A stretch of DNA of 64,000 nt from Saccharomonospora amisosensis (GTDB lineage Bacteria > Actinomycetota > Actinomycetes > Mycobacteriales > Pseudonocardiaceae), in assembly GCF_011761185.1 (NCBI RefSeq), contig NZ_JAAOYM010000001.1, positions 1,364,001 through 1,428,000 of the forward strand, written 5' to 3'. Shown here piece after piece: positions 1 to 8,470 of the stretch. Every line of letters starts with the position of its first letter. Position 1 is the stretch's first letter. The position numbers and the translations under genes are program-made. The notes under the pieces are model-generated. The model did not search any database. It had not been told where the DNA came from and saw nothing but the letters and a program-made list of their open reading frames with translations.

Positions 1-204
1 CACATGACTTTGGATGCGCTGTCGGTTGCCGCGCCGATCGTGGACTCGACCGGGCTGGTCACCTCGGCGCTGTCGGTCGTGGTGAGCGCGGGTACCGACC
101 ACCGCCGCCTCATCCCCGCTGTCGTGACGGCCGCTCGCGGGGTTTCCCGTGCACTCGGAGCACCCGGGGCTCGGCGGCACAGCCGTTCCGGTGTGGCCGG
201 TTAG
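1..204 (+). CDS. IclR-family regulator, C-terminal fragment (5' end outside window)
   Basis: The frame is open from base 1 and stops at 202-204, so only about 67 C-terminal residues are present. The stretch LSVAAPIVDSTGLVTSALSV followed by a helix ending in SRALGAP matches the end of the IclR effector-binding (GAF-like) domain, where 'aaPV.d..G.v..Alsv' precedes the last helix. The last 15 residues are basic and look like a non-conserved tail. The DNA-binding domain is not in the window, so family membership rests on this short C-terminal resemblance only. Confidence 0.55.
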   Translation, partial: HMTLDALSVAAPIVDSTGLVTSALSVVVSAGTDHRRLIPAVVTAARGVSRALGAPGARRHSRSGVAG

Positions 205-217
205 GAGGAGCTGTGAA

Positions 218-886
218 ATGCGGGTGAGTGAGAAGGCCGCCACTGTGTTGCTTGTGGACGACCACGCGGTTGTCCGTCGAGGACTGACCGCCTATCTGGA
301 CATGGTGAACGACATTACCGTCGTGGGGGAGGCCAAGGACGGGCGTGACGCGTTGCGGTATCTCGCCGAGTCGGCCGTGCGCCCCGACGTGGTGCTCATG
401 GACCTGCTGATGCCGGGCATCGACGGCGTGGAGGCCACTTCCGTGATCGCGCGGGACTACCCGGGTGTGGCCGTGGTCGTGCTGACCAGTTTCGGGGAAG
501 GCGAACGGGTGCGCGCCGCACTGGAGGCCGGCGCGAGCGGTTACCTGCTCAAGGACGCCGAACCTGAGGAGGTGGCCGATGCCGTGCGCGCCGCCATGCG
601 TGGCGAGACCAGGCTGTCCGGCCGGGTGGCCAGGTGCCTGACCCGCGAGCTGTCCGCACCCGGTTCCGGGCTGGCAGCGCTCACCTCGCGGGAGCGGGAG
701 ATCCTGAAGCTTGTCGCGCAAGGCTGCTCCAACCGCGAGATCGCGCAGCGGCTCACGATCAGCGAGCGCACCGCGCGCACCCATGTCAGCAACGTGCTGG
801 CGAAGCTGCACCTTGCCTCGCGTACGCAGGCGGCGTTGCTCGCGATCCGGGAAGGCCTGGTGCCGCCGCCGGGAACCGTCGAATGA
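218..886 (+). CDS. NarL/FixJ-type response regulator (LuxR HTH)
   Basis: This 222-residue two-component response regulator is predicted to bind DNA when phosphorylated. The receiver domain (about residues 5-120) has the acidic pair in LLVDDHAVVRRG, the phospho-acceptor Asp in VVLMDLLMPG and the Lys of GYLLKD. The LuxR helix-turn-helix (about 150-210) reads LTSREREILKLVAQG with SNREIAQRLTISERTARTHV. The ATG at 218 is chosen over upstream starts because the ribosome site aggagg lies 8-10 bases before it. No sensor kinase is adjacent in the window; the upstream neighbour is an IclR-type gene, so its kinase partner is unknown. Confidence 0.85.
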   Translation: MRVSEKAATVLLVDDHAVVRRGLTAYLDMVNDITVVGEAKDGRDALRYLAESAVRPDVVLMDLLMPGIDGVEATSVIARDYPGVAVVVLTSFGEGERVRAALEAGASGYLLKDAEPEEVADAVRAAMRGETRLSGRVARCLTRELSAPGSGLAALTSREREILKLVAQGCSNREIAQRLTISERTARTHVSNVLAKLHLASRTQAALLAIREGLVPPPGTVE

Positions 887-948
887 CGTAGCCGGTTTCG
901 CGTCATTCGCGGGGAGCCTCGCTACTACGGCATTTCTAGATTGGCGGT

Positions 949-1881
949 GTGGAGATTTCCCTTGACGGCAAGGTCGCCGTGGTCACCGGAGCGGGCCCCA
1001 ATATCGGCAGCGGTATCGCACTGGCGCTGGCAAGGTACGGCGCCAAGGTCGCGTGCAACGACATCGACGCCGACGCCGCGAACAGAAGTGTCGAGCGGGT
1101 TGAGCGCAACGGTGGCACGGCGATCGCGATACCAGGTGACGTGACCGACGAGGAGCAGGTGAAGAGCTACCTCGACACGGTTGTGAACACCTTCGGCAAG
1201 ATCGACATTCTGGTGAACAACGCGGCGCTGCTCGGCGGGCGTGGGGTGCTGGACGAGAGTGCGGAGTTCTTCTCCAGGGCCGTCCAGGTGGCCGCGATGG
1301 GCAACTTCCTCAACACGAAGTACGTCGGCAGGCACATGGCCGAGCGGGGCATCCGGGGCTCGATCGTGGCGATCTCGTCGTCGAACGGCTGGTCCGGCAC
1401 TGCCGGGGTGATCGCGTACGCGTTCCACAAAGGTGGTGTCAACAACTTCGTGCGTGCCGCGGCGATGGACCTGGCGCCCTACGGGATTCGCGTCAACGGC
1501 TTCACACCCACCGCGCCCACTCCGGACAACCCCGACCTGATCGCGGAGCAGGGGCCGGGTGGGGTGCTGGACCGGCCCCGCGTCAAGGGACTGGGCGGGC
1601 CGACCGGTGACGAGCCGTGGCGCAGGCCTACCCGTTGGGACGGGCAGCGACCGCCGCTGGTGCCGATGGGCACCACCGGCACCCCGACCGACATCGGGCA
1701 CTGCGTGGCGTGGCTGTGCTCGGACTACGCGCGGCTGATCACCGGCTGCGACCTGGTGGTCGACGGTGGCGCGCGGGCGAAGAACTTCGCTTACTCCCCG
1801 GCCGCACCGGAGCACCTCGCGGGCCCGGTGCCGCTCATCCCGCTCGACATCACCGGCGAGATGGACCAGGAGAGCCGGTGA
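949..1881 (+). CDS. SDR-family NAD(P)-dependent oxidoreductase
   Basis: This 310-residue short-chain dehydrogenase has the nucleotide motif TGAGPNIGSG (residues 14-23), an NNAALLGG stretch, the catalytic Ser in VAISSSNG and the catalytic pair YAFHK. It ends with the typical GCDLVVDGG plus about 45 extra residues. The GTG start has no clear Shine-Dalgarno site and might be leaderless. The stop overlaps the GTG of the CoA-transferase alpha gene (GTGA), so the three genes are probably translated together. A role in a catabolic route whose acid product is activated by the CoA-transferase is inferred; the substrate is unknown. Confidence 0.85.
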   Translation: MEISLDGKVAVVTGAGPNIGSGIALALARYGAKVACNDIDADAANRSVERVERNGGTAIAIPGDVTDEEQVKSYLDTVVNTFGKIDILVNNAALLGGRGVLDESAEFFSRAVQVAAMGNFLNTKYVGRHMAERGIRGSIVAISSSNGWSGTAGVIAYAFHKGGVNNFVRAAAMDLAPYGIRVNGFTPTAPTPDNPDLIAEQGPGGVLDRPRVKGLGGPTGDEPWRRPTRWDGQRPPLVPMGTTGTPTDIGHCVAWLCSDYARLITGCDLVVDGGARAKNFAYSPAAPEHLAGPVPLIPLDITGEMDQESR

Positions 1882-2555
1882 GGAAGCCGGTCCTGACGGC
1901 GAAGGAGGCGGTGGCCGACATCGCCGACGGTGCCGTGCTGCTCGCGGGTGGCTTCGCGGGCGCGGGTTACCCGATGCTGCTGTTCGAGGCGCTTGCCGAC
2001 CGAGGTGTGCGTGGGCTGACGCTGGTGTGCCTCAACGGTGGTCAGGGTGAGGTGGGCGCGGCGCGGCTGGTGCGCGACGGGGCTGTCGACACGCTGGTGT
2101 GCAGTTACCCGCTCGGCCCGGCCGACCATGTCGTGCGGGAGGCGGTGGAGTCGGGCCGGATGCGAATGGATCTGGTTCCGCAGGGCACGCTGGCCGAGGC
2201 GATCAGAGCGGGCGGCGCCGGGCTGGGTGGGGCGTTGACCAGGACCGGGCTGGGCACACGGTTCGCAGAGGGCAGGGACGTGGTGCTGGTGCGCGGTGTG
2301 GAATACCTGCTCGAGCCCGCCATTCGTGGCGATGTCGCGTTCATCCGTGCTCACGAGGCCGATCCGTGGGGCAACCTGCGCTACCGGCATGCGCAGCAGA
2401 ACTTCAACCCGTTCATGGCGACCGCCGCCAAATTGACGATCGCCCATGTCGACCGCGTCGTCGGTGACGGGTTCGAGCCCGCGTCGGTGCACACGCCGGG
2501 TGTCTTCGTGCAACGCATCGTCGTGGAGGGAGACCCCGATGGTCACCCCGCTTGA
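1878..2555 (+). CDS. 3-oxoacid CoA-transferase family, subunit A
   Basis: At 225 residues it has the size of the alpha subunit of class I CoA-transferases (ScoA/PcaI/AtoD type), which move CoA between acyl-CoA and a free acid through a heterodimer. The N-terminal glycine-rich segment LLAGGFAGAGYP and the C-terminal EADPWGNLRYR with NFNPFMATAAK fit the family. GTG 1878 is chosen because it overlaps the SDR stop by four bases. The beta subunit follows with a 17-base overlap. Sequence alone does not tell succinyl-CoA:3-ketoacid, adipate or other specificities apart. It does not resemble the IpdA type of steroid catabolism. Confidence 0.85.
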   Translation: MRKPVLTAKEAVADIADGAVLLAGGFAGAGYPMLLFEALADRGVRGLTLVCLNGGQGEVGAARLVRDGAVDTLVCSYPLGPADHVVREAVESGRMRMDLVPQGTLAEAIRAGGAGLGGALTRTGLGTRFAEGRDVVLVRGVEYLLEPAIRGDVAFIRAHEADPWGNLRYRHAQQNFNPFMATAAKLTIAHVDRVVGDGFEPASVHTPGVFVQRIVVEGDPDGHPA

Positions 2556-3201
2556 TCGTGGCCGGATCGCCGCAAGGGTCGCAAAGGATCTGCGACCCGG
2601 CTGGTACGTCAACCTCGGCGTGGGCATCCCGCTGCTGCTGGCGGACACGCTGGCCCGCTCGCGGGACTTCGTGCTGCACAGCGAGAACGGCATCCTCGGC
2701 CTCGGTTCCGAAGCGGCCGAGGCCGAGCGTGATCCCGATCTGGTTGACGCGGGCGGCCGGTTCGCGACATTGACGGCAGGGGCGAGCCTGTTCGACTCCG
2801 CGACGTCGTTCGCCATGCTGCGCGGCGGCCATATCGACGCTGCCGTCATCGGCGCCTACCAGGTGTCGCAGCGGGGGGATCTGGCGAACTGGAACGTGCC
2901 GGGCCGCAAGTTCGGCGGCATCGGTGGGGCCGCCGACATCGGCGCTTCGGTGCCGAACCTGTTCGTGACGATGACGCACATTTCCCGCGACGGCGAACCC
3001 AAGATCGTCGAGGAGTGCAGCTACCCGCTCACGGCGGTGCGGGCCGTCACGCGTGTCTACACCGACCTCGCCGTGCTGACCGTGACCGAGCGGGGGTTGC
3101 GGCTCGACGAGGCGGTCGACGGCATGACGCCGCGGGACGTACAGCGAGTGACCGGCGCGCCGCTGTACTGGGACGACACCTTCCGCACTTTGACGGTCTG
3201 A
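2539..3201 (+). CDS. 3-oxoacid CoA-transferase family, subunit B
   Basis: This is the 220-residue beta subunit, which carries the catalytic glutamate in the SENG motif (HSENGILG, about residues 48-55). The N-terminal GWYVNLGVGIP segment and GGAADIGA are also typical. The ATG at 2539 is preceded by ggaggga and lies inside the 3' end of the alpha gene, indicating coupled translation. Together with the SDR it forms a three- or four-gene catabolic operon. Confidence 0.88.
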   Translation: MVTPLDRGRIAARVAKDLRPGWYVNLGVGIPLLLADTLARSRDFVLHSENGILGLGSEAAEAERDPDLVDAGGRFATLTAGASLFDSATSFAMLRGGHIDAAVIGAYQVSQRGDLANWNVPGRKFGGIGGAADIGASVPNLFVTMTHISRDGEPKIVEECSYPLTAVRAVTRVYTDLAVLTVTERGLRLDEAVDGMTPRDVQRVTGAPLYWDDTFRTLTV

Positions 3202-3204
3202 GCT

Positions 3205-3492
3205 GTGTGGGACGCGGACAGGGTTCGTGCCGTGGTGGCTGGCCTCGCGCGCATCGTCGCCGCCGACGGTGGCAGGCTGGTGTTGCGCTCGTACGACGCG
3301 CGGCGGCGAGAGCTGGCAGTGGAGCTGACCGGCGGGCCGGGACCGGACAACGTCGACGGCAGCGCGGGCAGGCCCGGCTGCCCGGTGGACGAGCGGCTGG
3401 TTGCCGACTTCCTCACCGAGGCGCTGTGCCGGCACGGCATCGACCTCGCCGAGATCCGGGTGGAGAGCAGGCTCGACCGCAACGGCGCCTAG
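3205..3492 (+). CDS. Small NifU-C-like conserved protein
   Basis: This 95-residue protein starts (GTG) three bases after the CoA-transferase beta stop, so it is very likely in the same operon. It has an alpha-beta pattern: helix, DGGRLVLRSYD, ELAVELTGG, then GCPVDERLVADFLTEALCRHG. This layout loosely resembles the C-terminal domain of NifU-like scaffold proteins, but the two cysteines (GRPGCPVD and EALCRHG) are not a CxxC pair. Function is not assigned; a partner of the CoA-transferase or SDR is only suggested by position. Confidence 0.6.
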   Translation: MWDADRVRAVVAGLARIVAADGGRLVLRSYDARRRELAVELTGGPGPDNVDGSAGRPGCPVDERLVADFLTEALCRHGIDLAEIRVESRLDRNGA

Positions 3493-3588
3493 CACATCAG
3501 GTGCCGATGCGGGCAGGTCGCACCTCACATTCGCGTCAGTTTTGACTCGATAGTGTGATCAAAAGGTCGAGACGTGTGAGGAGTGCCG

Positions 3589-4425
3589 ATGTCGGAACCC
3601 GTTCCCGAGGGTGTGGACCTCGACCACCCGAACCCGGCGAGGATCTACGACTGGTTCCTTGGCGGCACGACGAACTGGGCCATCGACAGGGAGTTCGGCG
3701 CCAAGGTGGTGGAGACCTTCCCGCTGGTGCGCACCATGGCCAGGGTCGGCAGGGAATTCCTCGGCAGGGGTGTGCGTCACCTGGCCTCGCAGGGGATCAC
3801 GCAGTTCCTCGATCTGGGCTCGGGTGTGCCGACGGTCGGCAACGTCCACGAGATCGCGGACTCGGTGAATCCCGGTAGCCGTTGTGTGTACGTCGACAAC
3901 GAGCCGGTTGCCGTCGCGCACTCGCGGGTGCTGCTGGAACGGCAGGGAGACCCGGCCAGGCACGCGGTGTTGCACGGCGATCTGCGGCACGCCGACGGCA
4001 TCTGGGAGCGAGCGCTCGCGACGGGCGTGCTCGACCCGAGCAGGCCCGTCGGACTCATCGTGGTGAACGTGCTGTACTTCTTCGGCGACGGGGACCGTCC
4101 TTACGATTTCGTCGCGCGCTACCGCGACCTGTTGCCCTCCGGTTCGTACCTGCTCAGCTCCCACCTGACCGAGGACGGGGTGCCGAGGGAGGGCTCGAGC
4201 GAGCGCGCGCGGGTGCGCAGCCAGTACCAGAGTTCGGGCTCCCCGCTGCACCTTCGCACCCGTGAGGAGTTCACGCGGTTCTTCGACGGGTTCGACCTGG
4301 TGGAGCCCGGTGTGGTGTGGGTTCCGCTGTGGCAGCCGGACGTTGCCGCCTCGCCCGCATCCGAGGAGTTCGCCGACGAGCCGTCGGCGAGCAGCGCGTT
4401 CGCGGCACTGGGCCGCAAACCCTGA
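3589..4425 (+). CDS. DUF574-type SAM-dependent methyltransferase
   Basis: This 278-residue protein belongs to the actinobacterial family PF04672. It has the family opening HPNPARIYDWFLGGTTNWAID and a SAM-binding Rossmann motif QFLDLGSGVPT (about residues 70-80), followed by YVDNEPVAVAHS. ATG 3589 is preferred over GTG 3583 because gtgaggag precedes it with normal spacing. Many paralogues occur in actinomycete genomes and substrates are mostly unknown. It stands alone, convergent with the TetR gene. Confidence 0.85.
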   Translation: MSEPVPEGVDLDHPNPARIYDWFLGGTTNWAIDREFGAKVVETFPLVRTMARVGREFLGRGVRHLASQGITQFLDLGSGVPTVGNVHEIADSVNPGSRCVYVDNEPVAVAHSRVLLERQGDPARHAVLHGDLRHADGIWERALATGVLDPSRPVGLIVVNVLYFFGDGDRPYDFVARYRDLLPSGSYLLSSHLTEDGVPREGSSERARVRSQYQSSGSPLHLRTREEFTRFFDGFDLVEPGVVWVPLWQPDVAASPASEEFADEPSASSAFAALGRKP

Positions 4426-4434
4426 CCCTGGTTC

Positions 4435-5049
4435 TCAGCCACCGGAGTCGGGGCCGAACAACTCGTCGAGATGGCGGCGTAGCAGGGCCATGGCCGCTTC
4501 GGCGGTGCGCTGGCCGATGAGCACGCTGGTGCCGAGCCCGTGGTTGAGCGTCACCAGGCGGGCCGCCTCTGTCGCCGGGTCGAGGCCGGGCCGCAGCTCA
4601 CCTGCCGCTCGTGCCCCGCGCAGCAGATCGGTGATCCGCAGCTCCAGCCGGTCCGGGCCCGCCACGAACGGTTCGCGCGCCAGGTCCGGGTCGGTCATGG
4701 CGAGCACCGCGTAGGACGTCCACATGAGGTGGAAGGTCCGGCTCGGCGCGTCGGTCGGCAACGCTTCGGCCAGGAACGCCTCGAGGTGCGCGCGCGCTGG
4801 CGCTTCCCCCGGCAGCCGGGCCAGCCGGGCCGCCCAGCGTTCGTGTGCGCGCCGTTCGAGTTCTTCCAGCGCGGCGTGCATCAGGCCTGCCTTGGTCCGG
4901 AAGTAGTACTGGACCAGTCGCAGTGACACCCCCGCTTCGGCGGCCACCGACCGCATCGTCACCGCGTGCAGTCCTGCCCTGCTCGCGACCCGCAGGAGCG
5001 CGTCGACGAGTTGAGATCTGCGCTGGGCGTGATCGGCTGTTCTGGGCAC
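4435..5049 (-). CDS. TetR-family repressor, probable regulator of the adjacent MFS exporter
   Basis: This 204-residue regulator has an N-terminal TetR helix-turn-helix (MRSVAAEAGVSLRLVQYYFRTK, about residues 32-53) and an all-helical ligand domain. It starts with GTG and is transcribed away from the MFS gene. The 47-bp intergenic region contains a perfect inverted repeat. A divergent TetR-exporter pair of this kind is usually self-regulated and induced by the exported drug; the inducer is unknown. Confidence 0.88.
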   Translation of the reverse strand: MPRTADHAQRRSQLVDALLRVASRAGLHAVTMRSVAAEAGVSLRLVQYYFRTKAGLMHAALEELERRAHERWAARLARLPGEAPARAHLEAFLAEALPTDAPSRTFHLMWTSYAVLAMTDPDLAREPFVAGPDRLELRITDLLRGARAAGELRPGLDPATEAARLVTLNHGLGTSVLIGQRTAEAAMALLRRHLDELFGPDSGG

Positions 5050-5074
5050 GGCTGCAATTGTGGTACAGATGTAT

Positions 5075-5092
5075 TTGATACGGCTGTATCAA
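5075..5092. promoter_or_regulatory. Inverted repeat, candidate TetR operator
   Basis: TTGATAC-GGCT-GTATCAA is a perfect 7-bp inverted repeat with a 4-base centre in the 47-bp gap between the tetR gene and the MFS gene. A second small palindrome, TACA-GA-TGTA, lies just upstream at 5064-5073. The location and symmetry fit a TetR-dimer operator controlling both genes. Confidence 0.6.
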
Positions 5093-5096
5093 CACC

Positions 5097-6500
5097 TTGG
5101 GGCGGAGAGGGCGGTCGGCGTTGCGGGCACTGGTGGCGGTATGCGCGGCGCAGTTCATGGTCGTGCTGGACGTCTCGATCGTTAACGTCGCGCTGCCCCG
5201 GATCGAGGCCGCGCTGGGCCTCGACGTCACGGCCTCGCACTGGGTCGTCAACGCCTACACGTTGGTGTTCGCGGGCCTGTTGTTGCTCGGCGGCAGGGTG
5301 GCCGACCTGTACGGGCACAAGCGGACATTGCTGGTAGGTCTGGCATTGTTCAGCACCGCGAGCCTCGTGGCGGGCCTGGCAGGCGGGCAGGAAACGCTGA
5401 TCGCGGCGCGGGCCGCGCAGGGGCTCGGTGCGGCCGTGCTGGCCCCTGCCACGCTGACCATCGTCGGCACCGCCTTCGAAGGCGCAGCGCGAACCCGGGC
5501 GCTGGCTGTGTGGACGGGAGTGGGGCTGGCCGGTGGCACGGCGGGCAACCTGGCGGGCGGGTTGCTGACCCAGACGATGTCATGGCGGGCGGTGCTGCTG
5601 GTCAACGTGCCGATCGGCGTGGTGACGGCCTGGCTTGCCCGCTGCCTGCCCCCCGACCGGGCGCGCGCGAGGCCGCGGTTGGATGTGCCCGGCGCCGCGC
5701 TCGCCGTCGCCATGCTGGTGTGTGGCACGTTCGGCCTGGCGAGGGCGGGCACGCACGGCTGGAGCGACCCTGCGACGGTAACGGCACTTATCGCCTGCGG
5801 CTGTGCCCTCGTGCTGTTCGTACCTGTGCAGACCCGGTGGGCCCGGCACCCGCTGATTCCACCGCGACTGCTGGCGCACGGGCAGGTGGCGCGGGGCAAC
5901 GTGATCGCGCTGCTCGCCGGTGCCTGCCTGAATCCGATGTGGTTCTTCCTGGCCTTCTCGATGCAGCAGGTGCTGCAACTGGGGCCGTTGCAGACGGGGC
6001 TCGGCTTTCTGCCGCACACCCTGCTGGCGATCGTCGTGGGTGTCGTGGTCACGCCGCGGCTGCTGCGCCGGGTGGAAGGGCGCACTCTGCTGGGCATCGG
6101 CGCGCTCGTCGCCGCAGCCGGTTTCGTCTGGCAGAGCAGGCTGACGCCGGAAAGCGGTTACCTGGAGGACGTGCTCGGCCCTGCCGTCCTCATCAGCGTC
6201 GGTAGCGGCCTGCTCAACACACCGGTCACGCTCGCGGCCACGTCCGGTGTCCCCAGGCAGGACGCCGGAGCGGCCTCCGGCCTGCTGAACACGACGAAAC
6301 AGGTGGGGGCGGCGTTGGGGCTGGCCGTGTTGACGACCATCGCCGGACCCGTCTCCACCGACCAAGGGGCCCTGGCTTCGGGTTACGGCCGGGCTTTCGC
6401 CGCCATGGCGGCTGCGCTGCTGGTGGTGGCCGTGCTGGCGCTCACTTCCCCGGGAGCGGCAGTGACCTCGGACCGGGATGGTCTTCGCAGCACTCGGTGA
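5097..6500 (+). CDS. MFS drug exporter, DHA2 (14-TM) family
   Basis: This 467-residue integral membrane proton antiporter resembles EmrB/QacA. The first membrane segment contains the DHA2 signature LDVSIVNVALP; motif A (GGRVADLYGHKRT) follows helix 2, and about 14 hydrophobic helices can be counted. The TTG at 5097 gives the full length. An internal TTG at 5121 has a better-spaced purine-rich ggagagg, so the first eight residues are uncertain. It is paired with the divergent TetR gene, and its 3' end overlaps the convergent GAF-ANTAR gene by 59 bases. Confidence 0.85.
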   Translation: MGRRGRSALRALVAVCAAQFMVVLDVSIVNVALPRIEAALGLDVTASHWVVNAYTLVFAGLLLLGGRVADLYGHKRTLLVGLALFSTASLVAGLAGGQETLIAARAAQGLGAAVLAPATLTIVGTAFEGAARTRALAVWTGVGLAGGTAGNLAGGLLTQTMSWRAVLLVNVPIGVVTAWLARCLPPDRARARPRLDVPGAALAVAMLVCGTFGLARAGTHGWSDPATVTALIACGCALVLFVPVQTRWARHPLIPPRLLAHGQVARGNVIALLAGACLNPMWFFLAFSMQQVLQLGPLQTGLGFLPHTLLAIVVGVVVTPRLLRRVEGRTLLGIGALVAAAGFVWQSRLTPESGYLEDVLGPAVLISVGSGLLNTPVTLAATSGVPRQDAGAASGLLNTTKQVGAALGLAVLTTIAGPVSTDQGALASGYGRAFAAMAAALLVVAVLALTSPGAAVTSDRDGLRSTR

Positions 6501-7176
6501 CCAGCCAATGTGCTACCTCTCGCAGCTTCATGTTCGCGTGTTGCGAGGCCTGGATCAGCATCCCGAAGGCCCTGTCCTCGTCGAGGCCGTGTCGCTGCAT
6601 CAGGATGCCCTTGGCCATGCCGATGACGTCCCTTGCGTTGAGCGCGGCTCGCAGTTGCGCCTGGCGGTTGGCGCCGACGAGTGCCACGGCGGCGTGAGCG
6701 GCGAACAGCTCGGTCAGGTGCTCGGTGTCGGAGTCGAACGCGTCCGCGTGCGTCGAGTACAGATTCAACGCGCCGAGCAGCGTGTTCGCGGTGAACAACC
6801 GGACAGCGAGCATCGAGGTGACGCCGAGCTCGGCGGCGGCTTGACCGAAGCTTGGCCAGCGCCCGTCGGCGACGATGTCACCCGTGCGGTACACCTGGCC
6901 ACTGAAGGTGGCGTCCACGCAGGGGCCGTCGGAGAGTTCGTGCTGGATCTCGTCCAACCGGGCGACGAGTGCGCTGGACGGCGCGACCGAGCGGATCCGA
7001 CCGTCCTCCAGCAGGGAGACGCCGACGTGCTCGGCCCCAGGCACCGACACCGACACCGCGGACACGATGTTGCGCACAGTGCGTTCTACGTCAGGCTCGG
7101 GCTCCAGCGATCGCGCGACCCGGTTGAAGACGTCGGCGAGCTGGGCACGGCCTGCGAGGCTCGGCTGCTCCGTCAT
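6442..7176 (-). CDS. GAF and ANTAR domain regulator (RNA-binding antiterminator)
   Basis: The 244-residue protein has a GAF sensor domain (about 35-165; LSDGPCVDATFSG, LGALNLYS) and a C-terminal ANTAR domain (about 185-235; NARDVIGMAKGILMQRHGLD with AFGMLIQAS). ANTAR proteins bind paired hexaloop RNA hairpins to prevent termination. ATG 7176 is chosen over an upstream GTG because a G-rich site precedes it and the extra residues are not conserved-looking. Its 3' end overlaps the MFS gene tail to tail. The signal sensed is unknown. Confidence 0.85.
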   Translation of the reverse strand: MTEQPSLAGRAQLADVFNRVARSLEPEPDVERTVRNIVSAVSVSVPGAEHVGVSLLEDGRIRSVAPSSALVARLDEIQHELSDGPCVDATFSGQVYRTGDIVADGRWPSFGQAAAELGVTSMLAVRLFTANTLLGALNLYSTHADAFDSDTEHLTELFAAHAAVALVGANRQAQLRAALNARDVIGMAKGILMQRHGLDEDRAFGMLIQASQHANMKLREVAHWLVTECCEDHPGPRSLPLPGK

Positions 7177-7302
7177 GCCCCCAGCGTCCGCGTGACCCTC
7201 GTGACTGTCCAGCGTGGCGGGGACCGAAGGCCGCATGTCCCGCTACGGAGTGGGGTAGCCAACGTCGCGACGGTCGGGTGGGACGGTGAACCGGGAGGAT
7301 GA

Positions 7303-8451
7303 ATGGACTCCGACGGTGGCGTGCGCGGCAGCGTGGTGGTCGGAGTGCTGGCGGACCCGGGCCTGCCGAGCGAGGTCGTGAGTGGGATTGTCGACGACCT
7401 TCCTGCCATGCTCGAGCAGGGCATCGGCAGCGGTGTGGACTGGCGCGTCGACTTCCGTACCCAGTCACTGGTGCTCGACGAACACGGCAACGTGCCGATC
7501 GCCAAGCTCGCTGAGCGGCTTCGGGCCAGGCAGGGCTGGGACATCATGTTGCTCGTCACCGACCTGCCCCGTCGGGTCGGGCGAAACCCGATTCTCGCCG
7601 ATCTCAACCTCGAGCACCGGGTCGTGCTCGCGTCGCTGCCCGCGGTGGGTGGGATCCAGCTACGCAAGCGCCTGCGTGACTCGCTGGCCTACCTGCTCGG
7701 CGAGCTGGGCAGGGCGGGCGTGTTGCCGCAGGAGGTCTCGCCGCGGCGGCCGAAGGCAGGCACCGCCATCTCACCGGTTCGCTGGGTCGACCAGCCGGGC
7801 GAGGGTATCGACGCGTCGCTGTCGCTGGTGGGCATGCACGGCAGGCTGCGCCTGCTGCTCGGGATGGTGCGGGACAACCGGCCGTGGCGACTGGTGCCGG
7901 AGCTGTCGACCGCGCTCGCGGCCGCCTCGGCCGCCGCGGCGTTCGGCGTGTTCTACGGCAGCATCTGGAGTTTGGCGGACGCGCTGAGCCCCGCCAGACT
8001 GGCGGCGATCAGCGTGCTGGCTGTCGCCGCGATGGTGACGTGGTTGATCGTTTACAACAACCTGTGGCAGCGCGGTGGTGTGAAGGGCTTCCGTGAGGAC
8101 ACCGTGCTGTACAACGCGGCCACGATCGTGACGTTGGTGTTTGGCGTGACGTGTGCCTACGTCGTGTTGTTCGTGGTGACGTTCGCGGGCGCCAGCACGG
8201 TCATCCCCTCCGACTATTTCGCCACCGTGGTAGGCCATCCGGTGAGCACGGCCAGCTACCTTGCGTTGGCCTGGCTGGCCAGCTCGATGGGCACGTTCGC
8301 GGGGGCACTGGGATCGAGCCTGGAAAGCGAGGACGCGGTCAGGCGCGCTGCCTACAGCAAGCGTGAACGCGAACGGCGCGACCGCTACCGCATGCAGGAG
8401 GAACAGGAGGAGCAGCAGCAACAGCGGCAGCGCGGTGACGAGGAGCGCTGA
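7303..8451 (+). CDS. Conserved membrane protein of unknown function
   Basis: The 382-residue protein has a soluble N-terminal half (about 1-200, with motifs LLVTDLPRRVGRNPI and VVLASLPAVGG). Four membrane segments follow between about 210 and 350 (helices near STALAAASAAAAFGVFY, LAAISVLAVAAMVTWLIVY, AATIVTLVFGVTCAYVVLF, ASYLALAWLASSMGTFAG). The tail is highly charged and Gln/Arg-rich. The start follows gggagga. No catalytic motif was recognised. The methyltransferase gene follows after 19 bases. Confidence 0.75.
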   Translation: MDSDGGVRGSVVVGVLADPGLPSEVVSGIVDDLPAMLEQGIGSGVDWRVDFRTQSLVLDEHGNVPIAKLAERLRARQGWDIMLLVTDLPRRVGRNPILADLNLEHRVVLASLPAVGGIQLRKRLRDSLAYLLGELGRAGVLPQEVSPRRPKAGTAISPVRWVDQPGEGIDASLSLVGMHGRLRLLLGMVRDNRPWRLVPELSTALAAASAAAAFGVFYGSIWSLADALSPARLAAISVLAVAAMVTWLIVYNNLWQRGGVKGFREDTVLYNAATIVTLVFGVTCAYVVLFVVTFAGASTVIPSDYFATVVGHPVSTASYLALAWLASSMGTFAGALGSSLESEDAVRRAAYSKRERERRDRYRMQEEQEEQQQQRQRGDEER

Positions 8452-8470
8452 GCACGGCTACCGTGGAGCC

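Noticed and set aside
218-886. Whether the response regulator is the DevR/DosR of the putative dormancy boxes
   Set aside because: Its recognition helix (SERTARTHVSNVLAKL) differs from the DosR type (KTVKNYVSRLLAKL), and no DevS kinase is nearby.
949-3201. Steroid-ring IpdAB-type CoA-transferase
   Set aside because: The subunits have the lengths and the SENG motif of 3-oxoacid transferases, and the sequence of the alpha subunit does not resemble IpdA.
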